Source: Paenibacillus terricola
GTDB lineage: Bacteria; Bacillota; Bacilli; Paenibacillales; Paenibacillaceae
Assembly: GCF_014779765.1 (NCBI RefSeq)
Contig: NZ_JACXZA010000001.1
Span: 1,116,001-1,180,000 of the forward strand
Length of the DNA: 64,000 nt
Reading direction: 5' to 3'
Part shown: one piece after another, positions 52,579 to 61,872 of the stretch
Numbering within the stretch: position 1 is the stretch's first letter
How the letters are laid out: each line of letters begins with the position of its first letter
Notes under the pieces: model-generated
Told to the model about the DNA's origin: nothing
Seen by the model: the letters and a program-made list of their open reading frames with translations, nothing else
Databases searched by the model: none
Translations under genes and position numbers: made by a program

Positions 52579-52676
52579 GGGGACGTGAATAGAACGCTTA
52601 CATGCTGAAATGAGCGGTTAAACGGTCGGGAATACAGCTGTTTTTATGAATTTGGAGGGCTGAGTGCACACGATTG

Positions 52677-52690
52677 AACAAACGTTTGCA
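52677..52690. promoter_or_regulatory. LacI-type operator O3 (malE leader)
   Basis: AACAAACGTTTGCA contains the perfect palindrome CAAACGTTTG. It is 138 bp downstream of O2, a distance compatible with looping or roadblock repression. Confidence 0.55.
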
Positions 52691-52813
52691 CATTCATGCG
52701 CGCTGAATTCATTAAGAACAGGCTGTACCGGTGCGCACCTCGTTGCTAGCAGAATAATCGTAGTCAGGACGCGGATCTGTTCGGGAACAACAATAGGAGA
52801 GGGGTTCTTTTCG

Positions 52814-54142
52814 ATGAAGAGATGGGTTGGATTGATGGCGATTGGTACGATGGTATTTATGTTGGCGGCTTGCGGCAGCGGCGGTAAAGATGACAACAAG
52901 ACAACAACGGAAACGCAAACGGAGACTTCGACGGATACAGGAGCAACAACGGGGTCAGATGATCCGGCACCCGCAGAAGCGGATGACGCATTGACGCCAG
53001 AAGAAGGAGCAAGCCTGGTCGTATGGGATAGCAAAACAGGCCGCGGCTTTATCGACGAAATGGCGAAGGAATTCGAAACGAAATATGGCGTAACCGTCAA
53101 AGTCGAAGAAGTTGAATCGCCGGACCAAGTGAACAAGTTGACGACGGACGGTCCTGCCGGCCTTGGCGCTGACATTGTAAACTTCCCGAATGACCAGTTG
53201 GGCCGCGCTGTATCGGCAGGTCTCGTGCTCGAGAATGACCAGTTCGCTGATGATACAACGAACAACAGCCAAGAGAATGCTGTAAAAGCAGTTTCTTATG
53301 AGGGCATCCTGTACGGCTACCCTCGTACGGTAGAAACGTACGCGATGATCTACAACAAAGCAATCTTCCCAGAAGGCGCTCCGAAGTCGTTCGAAGATAT
53401 CGTATCGTTCGCTAAGACATACAACGATGCGAAGAAGAACAAATATGCAATCATGTGGGAAGTCGGCAACTTCTACTTCAACTATGGCTTCCTCGGCTCC
53501 AACGGCGGTTACCTGTTCGGCGACGGCGGCACGAAAGCTGATGATATCGGCTTGAACAACGACGGGGCGGTTGCAGGTGCGAAATTCTTCGCTTCGCTCA
53601 AAGAAATTCTGCCAATGAACACGGGAGACGTAACTTACGACATCAAGAAAGGTCTCTTCACGGGCGGTACGCTTGGTATAGACATCAACGGTCCATGGAC
53701 GCTGGCTGACTACAAAACATCCGGTGTCGACTACGGCGTAGCACCACTGCCAACGATCCAAGGTAAGCCAATGACTTCGTTCTCGGGCGTTAAAGCTTGG
53801 TATGTTAACTCCTTCACGAAATATCCGAAAGCAGCTAAATTGTTCGCGAACTTCCTGACGAGCAAAGAATCGGAACTGAAAGAGTTCACGATGAACGGCA
53901 CGCTCCCAGCGAACAAAGAAGCGATCAACGACGCTTCGGTTCAAGGCGACGCAGTATCCAAAGCATTCCTCGACCAATTCGCTGTATCGCAGCCGATGCC
54001 TTCGATTCCGGAGATGGGCAACGTATGGAACCCAGCGGCAGCAGCGTTGTCCGAAGTGTGGAATGATGGCAAAGACGCGAAAGCGGCGCTCGACAATGCT
54101 GTACAACAGATTAAAGACGCAAACGCTGTAAACTCCAAATAA
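52814..54142 (+). CDS. malE: Maltodextrin ABC transporter substrate-binding lipoprotein
   Basis: This 442-aa protein has a signal peptide and lipobox LAAC (Cys20), a Thr/Glu/Asp-rich linker (about 25-60) and a type I extracellular solute-binding fold (family 1). Typical segments are LVVWDSKTGRGFIDEMAKEF and YGYPRTVETYAMIYNK. It delivers maltodextrins to MalF-MalG. The ATG at 52814 has AGGAGAGGGG upstream; an open frame from 52664 lies in the leader. Codon use is strongly biased, suggesting high expression. Confidence 0.93.
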   Translation: MKRWVGLMAIGTMVFMLAACGSGGKDDNKTTTETQTETSTDTGATTGSDDPAPAEADDALTPEEGASLVVWDSKTGRGFIDEMAKEFETKYGVTVKVEEVESPDQVNKLTTDGPAGLGADIVNFPNDQLGRAVSAGLVLENDQFADDTTNNSQENAVKAVSYEGILYGYPRTVETYAMIYNKAIFPEGAPKSFEDIVSFAKTYNDAKKNKYAIMWEVGNFYFNYGFLGSNGGYLFGDGGTKADDIGLNNDGAVAGAKFFASLKEILPMNTGDVTYDIKKGLFTGGTLGIDINGPWTLADYKTSGVDYGVAPLPTIQGKPMTSFSGVKAWYVNSFTKYPKAAKLFANFLTSKESELKEFTMNGTLPANKEAINDASVQGDAVSKAFLDQFAVSQPMPSIPEMGNVWNPAAAALSEVWNDGKDAKAALDNAVQQIKDANAVNSK

Positions 54143-54160
54143 CGGAGTTGCAGCAGATAA

Positions 54161-54195
54161 GCACCCGCCGGGTTCGGCCCGGCGGGATGCTTTTA
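54161..54195 (+). terminator. Hairpin between malE and malF, probably partial terminator
   Basis: GC-rich stem CCCGCCGGG/CCCGGCGGG with GCA/TGC ends, then TTTTAT. It lies inside an operon, so it likely lowers malFG expression relative to malE rather than ending the transcript. Confidence 0.8.
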
Positions 54196-54251
54196 TACTG
54201 GATGAATAGATAAATGAAGCAGCGAATTTGCAGGAGGGGAGCGAGACGGGA

Positions 54252-55565
54252 ATGAAACGTCATCGCGCGACCGCAGCCGTTTTATCCGTGCTGTCGATGG
54301 GACTAGGGCAACTGTACAACCGCCAGTTTGGCAAAGGCATCTTGTTTCTGTGCATACAGATCGCGAGCCTTATTTATTTGATTCCGAGAGCAGGACATGG
54401 CCTGTGGGGATTGATTACGCTTGGCGATCAAGCGCAGCAGCGTGTTAAAGTGGGGAAAATTACGAAGGTGATCCAAGGGGATCATTCGATTTATTTGATG
54501 ATTGACGGCATTATTATTGCACTGATTATTTTGATTGTGGTTGGCATCTATCTCGCTAACATTTATGATGCGCATCGTATCGGTAAAGTGAGAGATACGG
54601 GCGGCAAGCCGAACAATATCTATCAAACCTATCATTTTGTAACGGACCGATATTTCCCGCATCTATTGCTTTCGGTTCCGGCTTTTGGTGTGTTGTTCCT
54701 GACCATTATGCCGATTTTGTTTACGATAATGCTGGCGTTTACGAACTATTCGTCGCCTGGACATATACCGCCGGCCAAGCTGGTCGATTGGGTCGGCTTC
54801 CAGACGTTCGCTGATTTGATCAAGTTGAAATCTTGGAGCGGAACGTTTCTCGGTATTTTGAAGTGGACGGTTATTTGGGCAGTTATTGCAACAATCACGA
54901 CCTATTTCGGTGGTTTGTTAGTAGCGCTTCTCATCGAGCAGTCCGGTATTCGTTTCAAAAAAATGTGGCGGACGATCTTCATTTTGCCTTACGCGATTCC
55001 GCAGTTGATCTCATTGCTCGTCATGCGGAATTTGTTCAATGGCCAATTTGGTCCGATCAATCAATATTTGAAGGCGTTCGGCCTTGGCACGCTGCCATGG
55101 CTGACAGATCCATTCTGGGCTAAAGTGACCGTTATCGTCGTCAACATGTGGGTTGGTATTCCAGTCTCCATGGTGCTCATTCTTGGCGTACTTACTTCGA
55201 TTCCGAAAGATATGTATGAAGCAGCAGAAGTGGATGGCGCTACCGCATTCCAAAAATTCCGCATCATCACGCTGCCGTTCATTTTGTTCTCGACAGCACC
55301 GATACTTATTACGCAGTTTGCAGGTAACTTCAACAACTTTAACGTTATCTTCCTGCTCACGGGCGGCGCGCCAGTGAATGGCGATTATCAGTATGCAGGC
55401 CATACCGACCTGCTCGTTACGTGGCTGTACAGCTTGACGTTGAACTTCAGTCAATTCAACATGGCTTCGGCGATCGGCATTATCATCTTCATAATCGTCG
55501 CGACGTTCTCGATTATTAACTATCGCCGTTCGCGGTCGTTTAAAGAGGAGGATATGATCCAATGA
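54252..55565 (+). CDS. malF: Maltodextrin ABC transporter permease MalF
   Basis: This 437-aa integral membrane subunit has two N-terminal helix pairs (first helices about 5-45 and 85-110) before the six-helix core. The EAA loop that contacts the ATPase reads EAAEVDGATAFQKF. The start is ATG 54252 with GGAGGGG about 12 bp upstream. It overlaps malG by 4 bp (ATGA at 55562). No ATPase (MsmX/MalK) gene is in the window, so a shared one elsewhere probably energises the system. Confidence 0.92.
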   Translation: MKRHRATAAVLSVLSMGLGQLYNRQFGKGILFLCIQIASLIYLIPRAGHGLWGLITLGDQAQQRVKVGKITKVIQGDHSIYLMIDGIIIALIILIVVGIYLANIYDAHRIGKVRDTGGKPNNIYQTYHFVTDRYFPHLLLSVPAFGVLFLTIMPILFTIMLAFTNYSSPGHIPPAKLVDWVGFQTFADLIKLKSWSGTFLGILKWTVIWAVIATITTYFGGLLVALLIEQSGIRFKKMWRTIFILPYAIPQLISLLVMRNLFNGQFGPINQYLKAFGLGTLPWLTDPFWAKVTVIVVNMWVGIPVSMVLILGVLTSIPKDMYEAAEVDGATAFQKFRIITLPFILFSTAPILITQFAGNFNNFNVIFLLTGGAPVNGDYQYAGHTDLLVTWLYSLTLNFSQFNMASAIGIIIFIIVATFSIINYRRSRSFKEEDMIQ

Positions 55566-56398
55566 GGAAGCGTAAAAGTGTATTGCGGCTGACTATCAGC
55601 TATATCATTCTCATCATTATTGCGATCGGTGCGCTGTACCCAGCATTATGGGTCGTGTTGTCTTCCTTACGGCCAGGCGCTTCGTTGTACAGCGAGCATC
55701 TATGGCCAGATCACTTCACGTTTGCACACTATAAGGAGCTCTTCCATAATAAGCAGTTCCAGTATGGAACGTGGTATGTGAACACGCTTAAGATCGCAAC
55801 CCTTACGATGATATTCTCGACGATTCTTATGACGTTAAGCATGTACGCGTTGTCTCGCTTCCGGTTCAAGGGGCGTCAGACAACCTTGACGGTTATGCTC
55901 GTACTGGGTATGTTCCCAAGCTTCATGAGTCTTATTGCCATCTATATTTTCCTGCTTCAACTCAATTTGCTCGATACGCATACGGCGATCGTACTCGTCT
56001 ATTCGGCAGGGTCTGTGCTTGGAGGTTTCTTAGTCAAGGGCTTCTATGACACGGTTCCACGCAGCTTGGATGAGGCGGCACGAATCGACGGTGCGAACCA
56101 TATGCAAATTTTCGTTCGGATCATGCTGCCGTTGTCCCGTCCGGTATTGACGTACATTGCACTCACATCGTTTGCTGGCGCATGGGTAGATTTTATATTC
56201 GCTCGACTTGTGCTGCGTACGAAGGAGAAATGGACGCTCGCTGTCGGCATGTGGGATATGGTGAACTCGTTCCAGAACAGTAACTTTACTTTGTTTGCCG
56301 CTGGTGCGGTATTAATTGCAATTCCGATTACAATCTTGTTTATCTTCCTACAGAACTTCTTGGTGCAAGGACTTACGTCCGGCGCGTCCAAAGGCTAA
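55562..56398 (+). CDS. malG: Maltodextrin ABC transporter permease MalG
   Basis: This 278-aa six-helix permease has the EAA loop DEAARIDGANHMQIF at about 170-184. It is translationally coupled to malF and followed 14 bp later by the lipoprotein alpha-glucosidase/amylase gene, so all belong to one operon. It pairs with MalF to form the membrane channel. Confidence 0.93.
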   Translation: MRKRKSVLRLTISYIILIIIAIGALYPALWVVLSSLRPGASLYSEHLWPDHFTFAHYKELFHNKQFQYGTWYVNTLKIATLTMIFSTILMTLSMYALSRFRFKGRQTTLTVMLVLGMFPSFMSLIAIYIFLLQLNLLDTHTAIVLVYSAGSVLGGFLVKGFYDTVPRSLDEAARIDGANHMQIFVRIMLPLSRPVLTYIALTSFAGAWVDFIFARLVLRTKEKWTLAVGMWDMVNSFQNSNFTLFAAGAVLIAIPITILFIFLQNFLVQGLTSGASKG

Positions 56399-56412
56399 TA
56401 GGAGGAAGTCTT

Positions 56413-58083
56413 ATGAAATTGCAGAAGAAACATGCGAAACGGTGGATTCATACAGGGGCGGCAGCATTATTGCTGTCGTCCTTTCTTGCAGGTTGCGGGG
56501 ATAGTAGCGACAATACAGCATCTGAACAGCCATCGCCAGCAACTGATAAGCAACAGGAAGCGGTTGGAACCGCCAAGAATACAACGGCAGGTTGGGGCGC
56601 TGTCGACGAACAACCGTCTACCGTATATTACGAGCTGTTCGTCCGCTCATTCGCAGATTCGAATGACGATGGCATCGGTGATTTGAATGGCGTTACCGCG
56701 AAGCTCGATTATTTGGCTTCGCTTGGTGTTGGCGGCATCTGGCTGATGCCGATTACAGAATCGCCAAGCTACCATGGATACGATACGACAGACTACAAGA
56801 AGGTTGAGCCGGATTATGGTACGCTTGACGATCTGAAACGGCTTGTAGATGAAGCGCATAAACGCGGCATCAAAGTCATTATGGATCTCGTGGTCAACCA
56901 TACTAGCAGCGAGCATCCATGGTTCAAAGAAGCGCTGACGAACCCATCGAGTCCGTATAGGAGTTGGTATCATTTTGCGGCAGCGGATGAGAAAGTACAG
57001 ACGGACAGCGCAGCAGGAGCGGATAGTGCATGGCATGGGAGCGGGGATAACCGCTATTTGAGCATTTTCTGGGGCGGCATGCCGGATTTGAATTTCGATA
57101 ATCCGAAGGTGCGCGAGGCAATGATCGATGCAGGCCAATTCTGGCTGGACCAAGGCATCGACGGCTTCCGTCTGGACGCAGCCAAGCATATTTATGGAGA
57201 TTATGCCTCTACGATTCATACGAAAGAAGTGCAGGATCTGAACCAGGCTTGGTGGCAGGAGTTCCGCGCGGGACTGATTCAGAAGAAGCCTGATGTCTAT
57301 CTTGTGGGAGAAGTGTGGGACTCCACATCTGTTATCGCCCCGTTGCTGAATCATGCGCTAGATAGCGGCTTCAACTTTGACCTCGCAGCTAAGCTGCTTA
57401 GCGGAGCGGATCGCGAGCAGGATTCGGATATTGCGTTTAGTCTCTCAAGAGCATATGGCGCATATGAGCACGCTTCTGCTGGAGCATTCGTCGATGCGCC
57501 ATTCTTAAGCAACCACGATCAGACACGCGTCATGACGGCGCTGAATGGCAATGTGGAGCATGCGCGCATGGCTGCGGCGATGCTGCTGACAATGCCGGGC
57601 AATCCTTTCATTTATTACGGTGAGGAACTAGGTTTAACAGGCAGCAAGCCGGATGAACGATTGCGGGAACCGATGCCGTGGACGGCTTCGCTCAATGACT
57701 CGGACGATACACGCTGGATTGAACCGATGTTTGCCAAAGGCGGCGATGTTTCCGTGGAGCGGGAGGAGGCGGATTCGGGCTCGCTCTTGCAATGGTACAA
57801 AACGCTTATACAATGGCGTAACGAGGAGAAGGCGCTGCATGATGGTGGAATTGATTCGTTTAAGCTCGGCGATGAGAAGGGGCTGTCGGCCTACATTCGA
57901 ATGACGGTAGATGAGCGAGTGCTTGTCGTGCATAACTTATCGAGCAAGCCGCTTCAAGCTGTGATTAGCGATCAGACGGCGTATGGTGCGTTCTCGACCA
58001 TTGTGCATACGACGGATTCCTCTGCGGCGCTGGAGAAGCATTCGTTGAGCCTGCCACCGTATAGCACTGTCATTATTAAATAA
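56413..58083 (+). CDS. Lipoprotein GH13 alpha-amylase/glucosidase
   Basis: This 556-aa secreted alpha-glucan hydrolase is anchored by a lipobox LAGC (Cys28), then a Ser/Thr/Gln-rich linker (about 30-65) and a full GH13 (beta/alpha)8 barrel. Catalytic residues are Asp255 (GFRLDAAKH), Glu300 (VGEVWD) and Asp369 (SNHDQ), with the DVVNH-type motif as DLVVNH (158-163). It sits last in the malEFG operon. It likely trims maltodextrins on the outer face just before uptake by MalE. Confidence 0.92.
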   Translation: MKLQKKHAKRWIHTGAAALLLSSFLAGCGDSSDNTASEQPSPATDKQQEAVGTAKNTTAGWGAVDEQPSTVYYELFVRSFADSNDDGIGDLNGVTAKLDYLASLGVGGIWLMPITESPSYHGYDTTDYKKVEPDYGTLDDLKRLVDEAHKRGIKVIMDLVVNHTSSEHPWFKEALTNPSSPYRSWYHFAAADEKVQTDSAAGADSAWHGSGDNRYLSIFWGGMPDLNFDNPKVREAMIDAGQFWLDQGIDGFRLDAAKHIYGDYASTIHTKEVQDLNQAWWQEFRAGLIQKKPDVYLVGEVWDSTSVIAPLLNHALDSGFNFDLAAKLLSGADREQDSDIAFSLSRAYGAYEHASAGAFVDAPFLSNHDQTRVMTALNGNVEHARMAAAMLLTMPGNPFIYYGEELGLTGSKPDERLREPMPWTASLNDSDDTRWIEPMFAKGGDVSVEREEADSGSLLQWYKTLIQWRNEEKALHDGGIDSFKLGDEKGLSAYIRMTVDERVLVVHNLSSKPLQAVISDQTAYGAFSTIVHTTDSSAALEKHSLSLPPYSTVIIK

Positions 58084-58103
58084 CGCGGCAGCAGGTAAAT
58101 GCA

Positions 58104-58146
58104 AAAGCCGTCCCAGAAGTCGGAAGACTTCTAGGACGGCTTTGTT
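58104..58146 (+). terminator. Terminator of the mal operon
   Basis: Long stem AAAGCCGTCC-x-AGAAGTC/GACTTCT-x-GGACGGCTTT with a 4-nt loop, followed by TTTG. Confidence 0.9.
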
Positions 58147-58221
58147 CGTCTCGATGTAGTAACTAGTTGGTTGGCGCCGGCTGTGCTTAATGATCTGCGA
58201 GCCGAATCGATGACAAGCGCT

Positions 58222-59973
58222 TTAAACCAGCTCTCGCAGTATGGCGTAGCTGTAAGCGTCTAGTGCGATCGTGCCATTGGAATTCAGTTGTGCCCCTTCG
58301 GATCGCTGTTCTGCCCAACGCGCGCCTGTGCCTGCGGCAGGCAGGGTGAAGCTGGCTGCCTCTTCAGATGCGTTCAGCACGATGACGAAGCGCTCAGCGC
58401 CTTCCTGACGCTCGTAAGCAAGCAGCTTGCTGCCGGTCTCGGCTGAGAGGAAGGTGAAGCCGGTGCCGCGGAGCGCAGCATGTTCCATGCGCATTGCAAT
58501 TAATGATTGATAGAACGAGAAGAGATCGCGATTTTGCTTCTCTTCGTCCCACTCCATACATTTGCGGCAGCCGGGATCGCCGCCGCCGGTCAGACCTACC
58601 TCATCGCCATAATAGATGCATGGCACGCCAGGGAACGTAAGCTGGAACAACGCTGCAAGCTTCATGCGCCGCTCATCTTCATCGCTGATCGTCAGCAGCC
58701 TTGGCGTATCATGGCTGTCAAGCAGATTAAAGGCTGTTTCTGTCACCTGCAGCGGGTAAGCTGCAAGCTGACTGCCGATGGCGTCTGCGAATTGCTTCGC
58801 GTCCAGTTTGCCATAGCTGCAGAAATCGAGCACGGCGTTCGTGAACGGATAGTTCATGACCGCATCGAACTGATCGCCCTGCAGCCACATGAGCGAATCA
58901 TGCCAAATCTCGCCGAGAATGTAGGCATCCGGGTTTACGGACTTGACGGTTTGACGGAATTCGCGCCAGAACGCATGATCCACTTCGTTGGCGACATCAA
59001 GACGCCAGCCGTCGATGCCGATCTCTTCAATCCAATATTGCGCTACTTCAAGCAGATACCTTTTCACATCGGGGTGTTCGGTGTTCAACTTCGGCATCGA
59101 TGCTACGAAGGCGAACGTCTCATAACTTGGAATGCCTTCCTCGGATACCGAGATCGGCCATTCCCGCACGTGGAACCAATCTGCGTATTGCGATTCAGAG
59201 CCGTATTTCAGCAAATCCAGGAACGGCGGGAATGTGCCGCCGGCGTGGTTGAAGACCGCGTCGAGCAGCACGCGTATGCCGCGCGAGTGGCAAGCTTCTA
59301 CAAGTTCCTTAAGCTTATCATTCGTACCGAAGCTTGGATCGACTTTCATATAGTCGGTTGTGTCATATTTGTGGTTAGAAGGTGCTTGGAACACTGGAGT
59401 GAAATAGATGGCATTAATGCCAAGCTCGTTCAAATAGTCCAGATGATCGATGACGCCCTGCAAATCTCCTCCGAAGAAATTGCTTGGGGTCGGTTCATTG
59501 CCCCAAGGTTCCGCATTGGCTGGCGTAAGCGAAGGGTCGCCGCTCGCGAATCGCTCAGGGAAGATCTGATAGAAGACGGCGTCTTTCACCCAGGCTGGCG
59601 GTTGGAACAGATCGATCGGATTAATGTATGGAAAATCGAAGAAGGACAGCGAATCCTTCGGTTCCTCTGTCAGGAAAGACTGCTCCGTCATATAAGCGAC
59701 GGTTCCTTCTGTATCGGTCAACTCAAACGCGTAGCGAAGCCGGCGGAAAGGCGGTTTAACGACCGTCTCCCAATAGTCGAACAACTCGTCTGAAGCGAAC
59801 ACGCGCATTTCAGAGTGCTGTACTGTTTGCTCCCATGCATATTTGTCGCCATAAACGGCTGTTACAGACGTCACATCGCCGCGCTTCGTCCGAATACGGA
59901 GATAAATATGTGCAGCATCGTAGGCGAACGCCCAGTTATTTTTCGGACGGTGATAGATTGCTTCTCTCAACAT
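58222..59973 (-). CDS. Neopullulanase / cyclomaltodextrinase-like GH13
   Basis: This 583-aa protein has an N-terminal CBM34-like beta domain (about 1-125), then a GH13 barrel with Asp (GWRLDVANE), Glu (LGEIWHD) and Asp (DSHDTPR) catalytic residues and a C-terminal beta domain. The CBM34 plus the lack of a signal peptide are typical of cytoplasmic neopullulanase, maltogenic amylase and cyclomaltodextrinase (GH13_20). I choose the ATG at 59973 with AGGAG 9 bp upstream; ATG 59979 is too close to that site. It would process imported maltodextrins together with the GH15 enzyme. Confidence 0.92.
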   Translation of the reverse strand: MLREAIYHRPKNNWAFAYDAAHIYLRIRTKRGDVTSVTAVYGDKYAWEQTVQHSEMRVFASDELFDYWETVVKPPFRRLRYAFELTDTEGTVAYMTEQSFLTEEPKDSLSFFDFPYINPIDLFQPPAWVKDAVFYQIFPERFASGDPSLTPANAEPWGNEPTPSNFFGGDLQGVIDHLDYLNELGINAIYFTPVFQAPSNHKYDTTDYMKVDPSFGTNDKLKELVEACHSRGIRVLLDAVFNHAGGTFPPFLDLLKYGSESQYADWFHVREWPISVSEEGIPSYETFAFVASMPKLNTEHPDVKRYLLEVAQYWIEEIGIDGWRLDVANEVDHAFWREFRQTVKSVNPDAYILGEIWHDSLMWLQGDQFDAVMNYPFTNAVLDFCSYGKLDAKQFADAIGSQLAAYPLQVTETAFNLLDSHDTPRLLTISDEDERRMKLAALFQLTFPGVPCIYYGDEVGLTGGGDPGCRKCMEWDEEKQNRDLFSFYQSLIAMRMEHAALRGTGFTFLSAETGSKLLAYERQEGAERFVIVLNASEEAASFTLPAAGTGARWAEQRSEGAQLNSNGTIALDAYSYAILRELV

Positions 59974-60033
59974 TGACATCGTCTCCTCGCGTGCGGCACT
60001 GCAAAGCCGCTAGGATGGCGCACATGATCATAA

Positions 60034-60088
60034 CAAAAAAAGGCACAACCGTCGGATCCGTCATCAATGACGTTCGAGGTTGTACCTT
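60034..60088 (-). terminator. Probable terminator of the Ca2+/H+ antiporter gene
   Basis: AAGGTACAACC/GGTTGTGCCTT arms (one mismatch) around a long partly paired loop, followed on the minus strand by a run of T. It lies 105 bp after the cax stop. Confidence 0.6.
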
Positions 60089-60193
60089 GTGCTTGTGCGC
60101 AGGTAGCATTGCCTTTAAATTGGATATCGGCCGCTTGAATCGCTACCGATACTGCCATTATATAGGACGGTGGTTCAAATTGCTATAGCTAGT

Positions 60194-61258
60194 TTAGACG
60201 AGGTAGAACGCGAAGCCGAGAATGGCATATAGCATGAGGAGCAGCACGCCTTCGTACCAGTTAGTCGAACCGTCCTTGTTGACGGACTTGGCAATGAATA
60301 CCGATACGCCAATAGCGGTTAGTTCGATTGGCGTGAAGACGATGTCCATGAACGAGTTATGATTGAATAGGATGCTGACGAGAATAAGCACAGGTGCGAC
60401 GAATAATGCAATCTGCAAGCTGCTGCCGATTGCGATCTCGACGGCTGCGCCGATTTTATTTTTCATCGCGAGCATGATTGCTGCGCTGTGTTCAGCCGCG
60501 TTGCCGACAATCGCAATGACGAATGCACCTACAAACAGTTCAGAAAGCCCGAATTTGTGCGTGAATGTATCCAGCGTATGCACGAGCCACTCGCTGACGA
60601 AAGCGACCATTACGGTAGCGACGACGAGCATAATGATCGATGTAAGCTTGGACCAAGAGGGCTCTTCGCCGTGGTCGGCATTCATGACTTCATCAGCAAG
60701 CATATCTTTATGGGTAATCATCGAGAACACGAGCCATAGCAGGTAGCAAGCGATGAGAATACAAGCGACGGCAATGCTGAGCAGCTTATCTTCGTCGATG
60801 GAGAACTTCTCCATCTTAATGAATACAGCGGGAACGAAGAGCGCGACAATGGCAAGAATCATAAGTGAGCCGTTGTGTTCAGCAAGTTTGATATTGTACG
60901 TTTGCACTTTGTACTTCAACCCGCCCAGCAGGAAGCTAAGACCAAGCACAAGCAGCAGGTTGCCGATGATGGAACCGGTAATACTCGCCTTCACCATGTC
61001 GAACAGACCTTCCTTAACGAGGAAAATCGCAATGATGAGCTCGGCTGCGTTACCGAATGTGGCATTCAGAAAGCCGCCAAGCCGTTGACCGGCATAGTGT
61101 GCCACGCTCTCTGTTGCTTTGCCGAGGAAGCCTGCGACGAACACGATTGCAATAGCCGATATAATGAACTGGGCGGTCATATCCCAGTGGCCAAAATGGC
61201 CGATGGCGCTTAGCGCGAACATGACAATTAGACCTGTGAAAAACAATTTCTTTTTCAA
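60194..61258 (-). CDS. Ca2+/H+ antiporter (CaCA family)
   Basis: This 354-aa cation exchanger has ten to eleven helices and two inverted alpha-repeats: GGFLNATFGNAAELIIA in the first half and VGNAAEHSAAIMLAMKNK in the second. These are the GNxxE ion-binding motifs of the Cax/ChaA family, similar to B. subtilis YfkE. The start is taken as TTG 61258 with GAGGTG 7 bp upstream, giving MKKKLFFTG; an ATG at 61273 lacks a ribosome site. Confidence 0.92.
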   Translation of the reverse strand: MKKKLFFTGLIVMFALSAIGHFGHWDMTAQFIISAIAIVFVAGFLGKATESVAHYAGQRLGGFLNATFGNAAELIIAIFLVKEGLFDMVKASITGSIIGNLLLVLGLSFLLGGLKYKVQTYNIKLAEHNGSLMILAIVALFVPAVFIKMEKFSIDEDKLLSIAVACILIACYLLWLVFSMITHKDMLADEVMNADHGEEPSWSKLTSIIMLVVATVMVAFVSEWLVHTLDTFTHKFGLSELFVGAFVIAIVGNAAEHSAAIMLAMKNKIGAAVEIAIGSSLQIALFVAPVLILVSILFNHNSFMDIVFTPIELTAIGVSVFIAKSVNKDGSTNWYEGVLLLMLYAILGFAFYLV

Positions 61259-61359
61259 TGGCGTACACCTCATTAGTGAACGGATTGTTTAAGTCTGCCC
61301 ATACTATACTGGAAATCGGTGGGTATGTAAACTTTCCCCAATTCGACGGCATTCGCGGC

Positions 61360-61388
61360 TTGCTTCCGCACCACGGTTCCGATACAAT
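61360..61388 (+). promoter_or_regulatory. Possible promoter of the Asp23 family gene
   Basis: TTGCTT (61360-61365) and TACAAT (61383-61388), 17-bp spacer. Only the first three -35 bases match. Confidence 0.4.
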
Positions 61389-61420
61389 ATTATCAAATGG
61401 TAACTAGAGGAGAGAGCGAC

Positions 61421-61804
61421 ATGACTGAACAACTTCAAACCGGCCTTATTCGGATATCCGACGACGTCGTCGCTACAATCGCAGGCCTGGCTGCGCTAGA
61501 AACGCCAGGAATCGCTGCAATGTCCGGCGGTATTTCAGAAGGGCTCGCGAAGCGTCTCAGCGGCAAGAACGTCCAGAAGGGCGTTTCCGTTGAAGTCGGA
61601 CAACTGGAAGCGGCAATTGATTTGCGCGTCATCGTAAAGTATGGCATTCCAATCCATGAAGTATGCCGTTCGCTGCAAGTTAATGTACGCGAGTCGGTCG
61701 AGAACATGACAGGCCTTCATGTTGTAGAAGTGAATGTGAAGGTTGAAGGCGTAGCTTTCAAGGAAGATGAGCCCGTCGATCCAGAAGCGCTGCGTGTGAA
61801 ATAA
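61421..61804 (+). CDS. Asp23/Gls24 family envelope stress protein
   Basis: This 127-aa protein carries the Asp23 (YloU/YqhY-type) domain: IRISDDVVATIAGLAALETPGI, then VSVEVGQLEAAIDLRVIVKYG and the C-terminal VNVKVEGVAF. Members associate with the membrane or act in envelope and acetyl-CoA carboxylase homeostasis. It stands alone with an AGAGGAGAGAG site before the ATG and a strong hairpin after it. Confidence 0.9.
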   Translation: MTEQLQTGLIRISDDVVATIAGLAALETPGIAAMSGGISEGLAKRLSGKNVQKGVSVEVGQLEAAIDLRVIVKYGIPIHEVCRSLQVNVRESVENMTGLHVVEVNVKVEGVAFKEDEPVDPEALRVK

Positions 61805-61820
61805 TCATATACTAACAACA

Positions 61821-61868
61821 ATAACGCCCCGTTCAGCTGCCATATCGCAGTGTTGAACGGGGCGTTAT
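61821..61868. terminator. Bidirectional terminator between the Asp23 and FtsW/RodA genes
   Basis: 15-bp perfect stem ATAACGCCCCGTTCA with its complement, 18-nt loop. Confidence 0.85.
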
Positions 61869-61872
61869 TAAT

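Noticed and set aside
52955-54106. A 383-codon open frame antisense to malE
   Set aside because: Same effect of biased codons; malE is well supported and the antisense product is not protein-like.
58507-59793. A 428-codon plus-strand open frame inside the neopullulanase gene
   Set aside because: It is the complement of a GH13 enzyme with all catalytic motifs on the minus strand; no start signal or family match.
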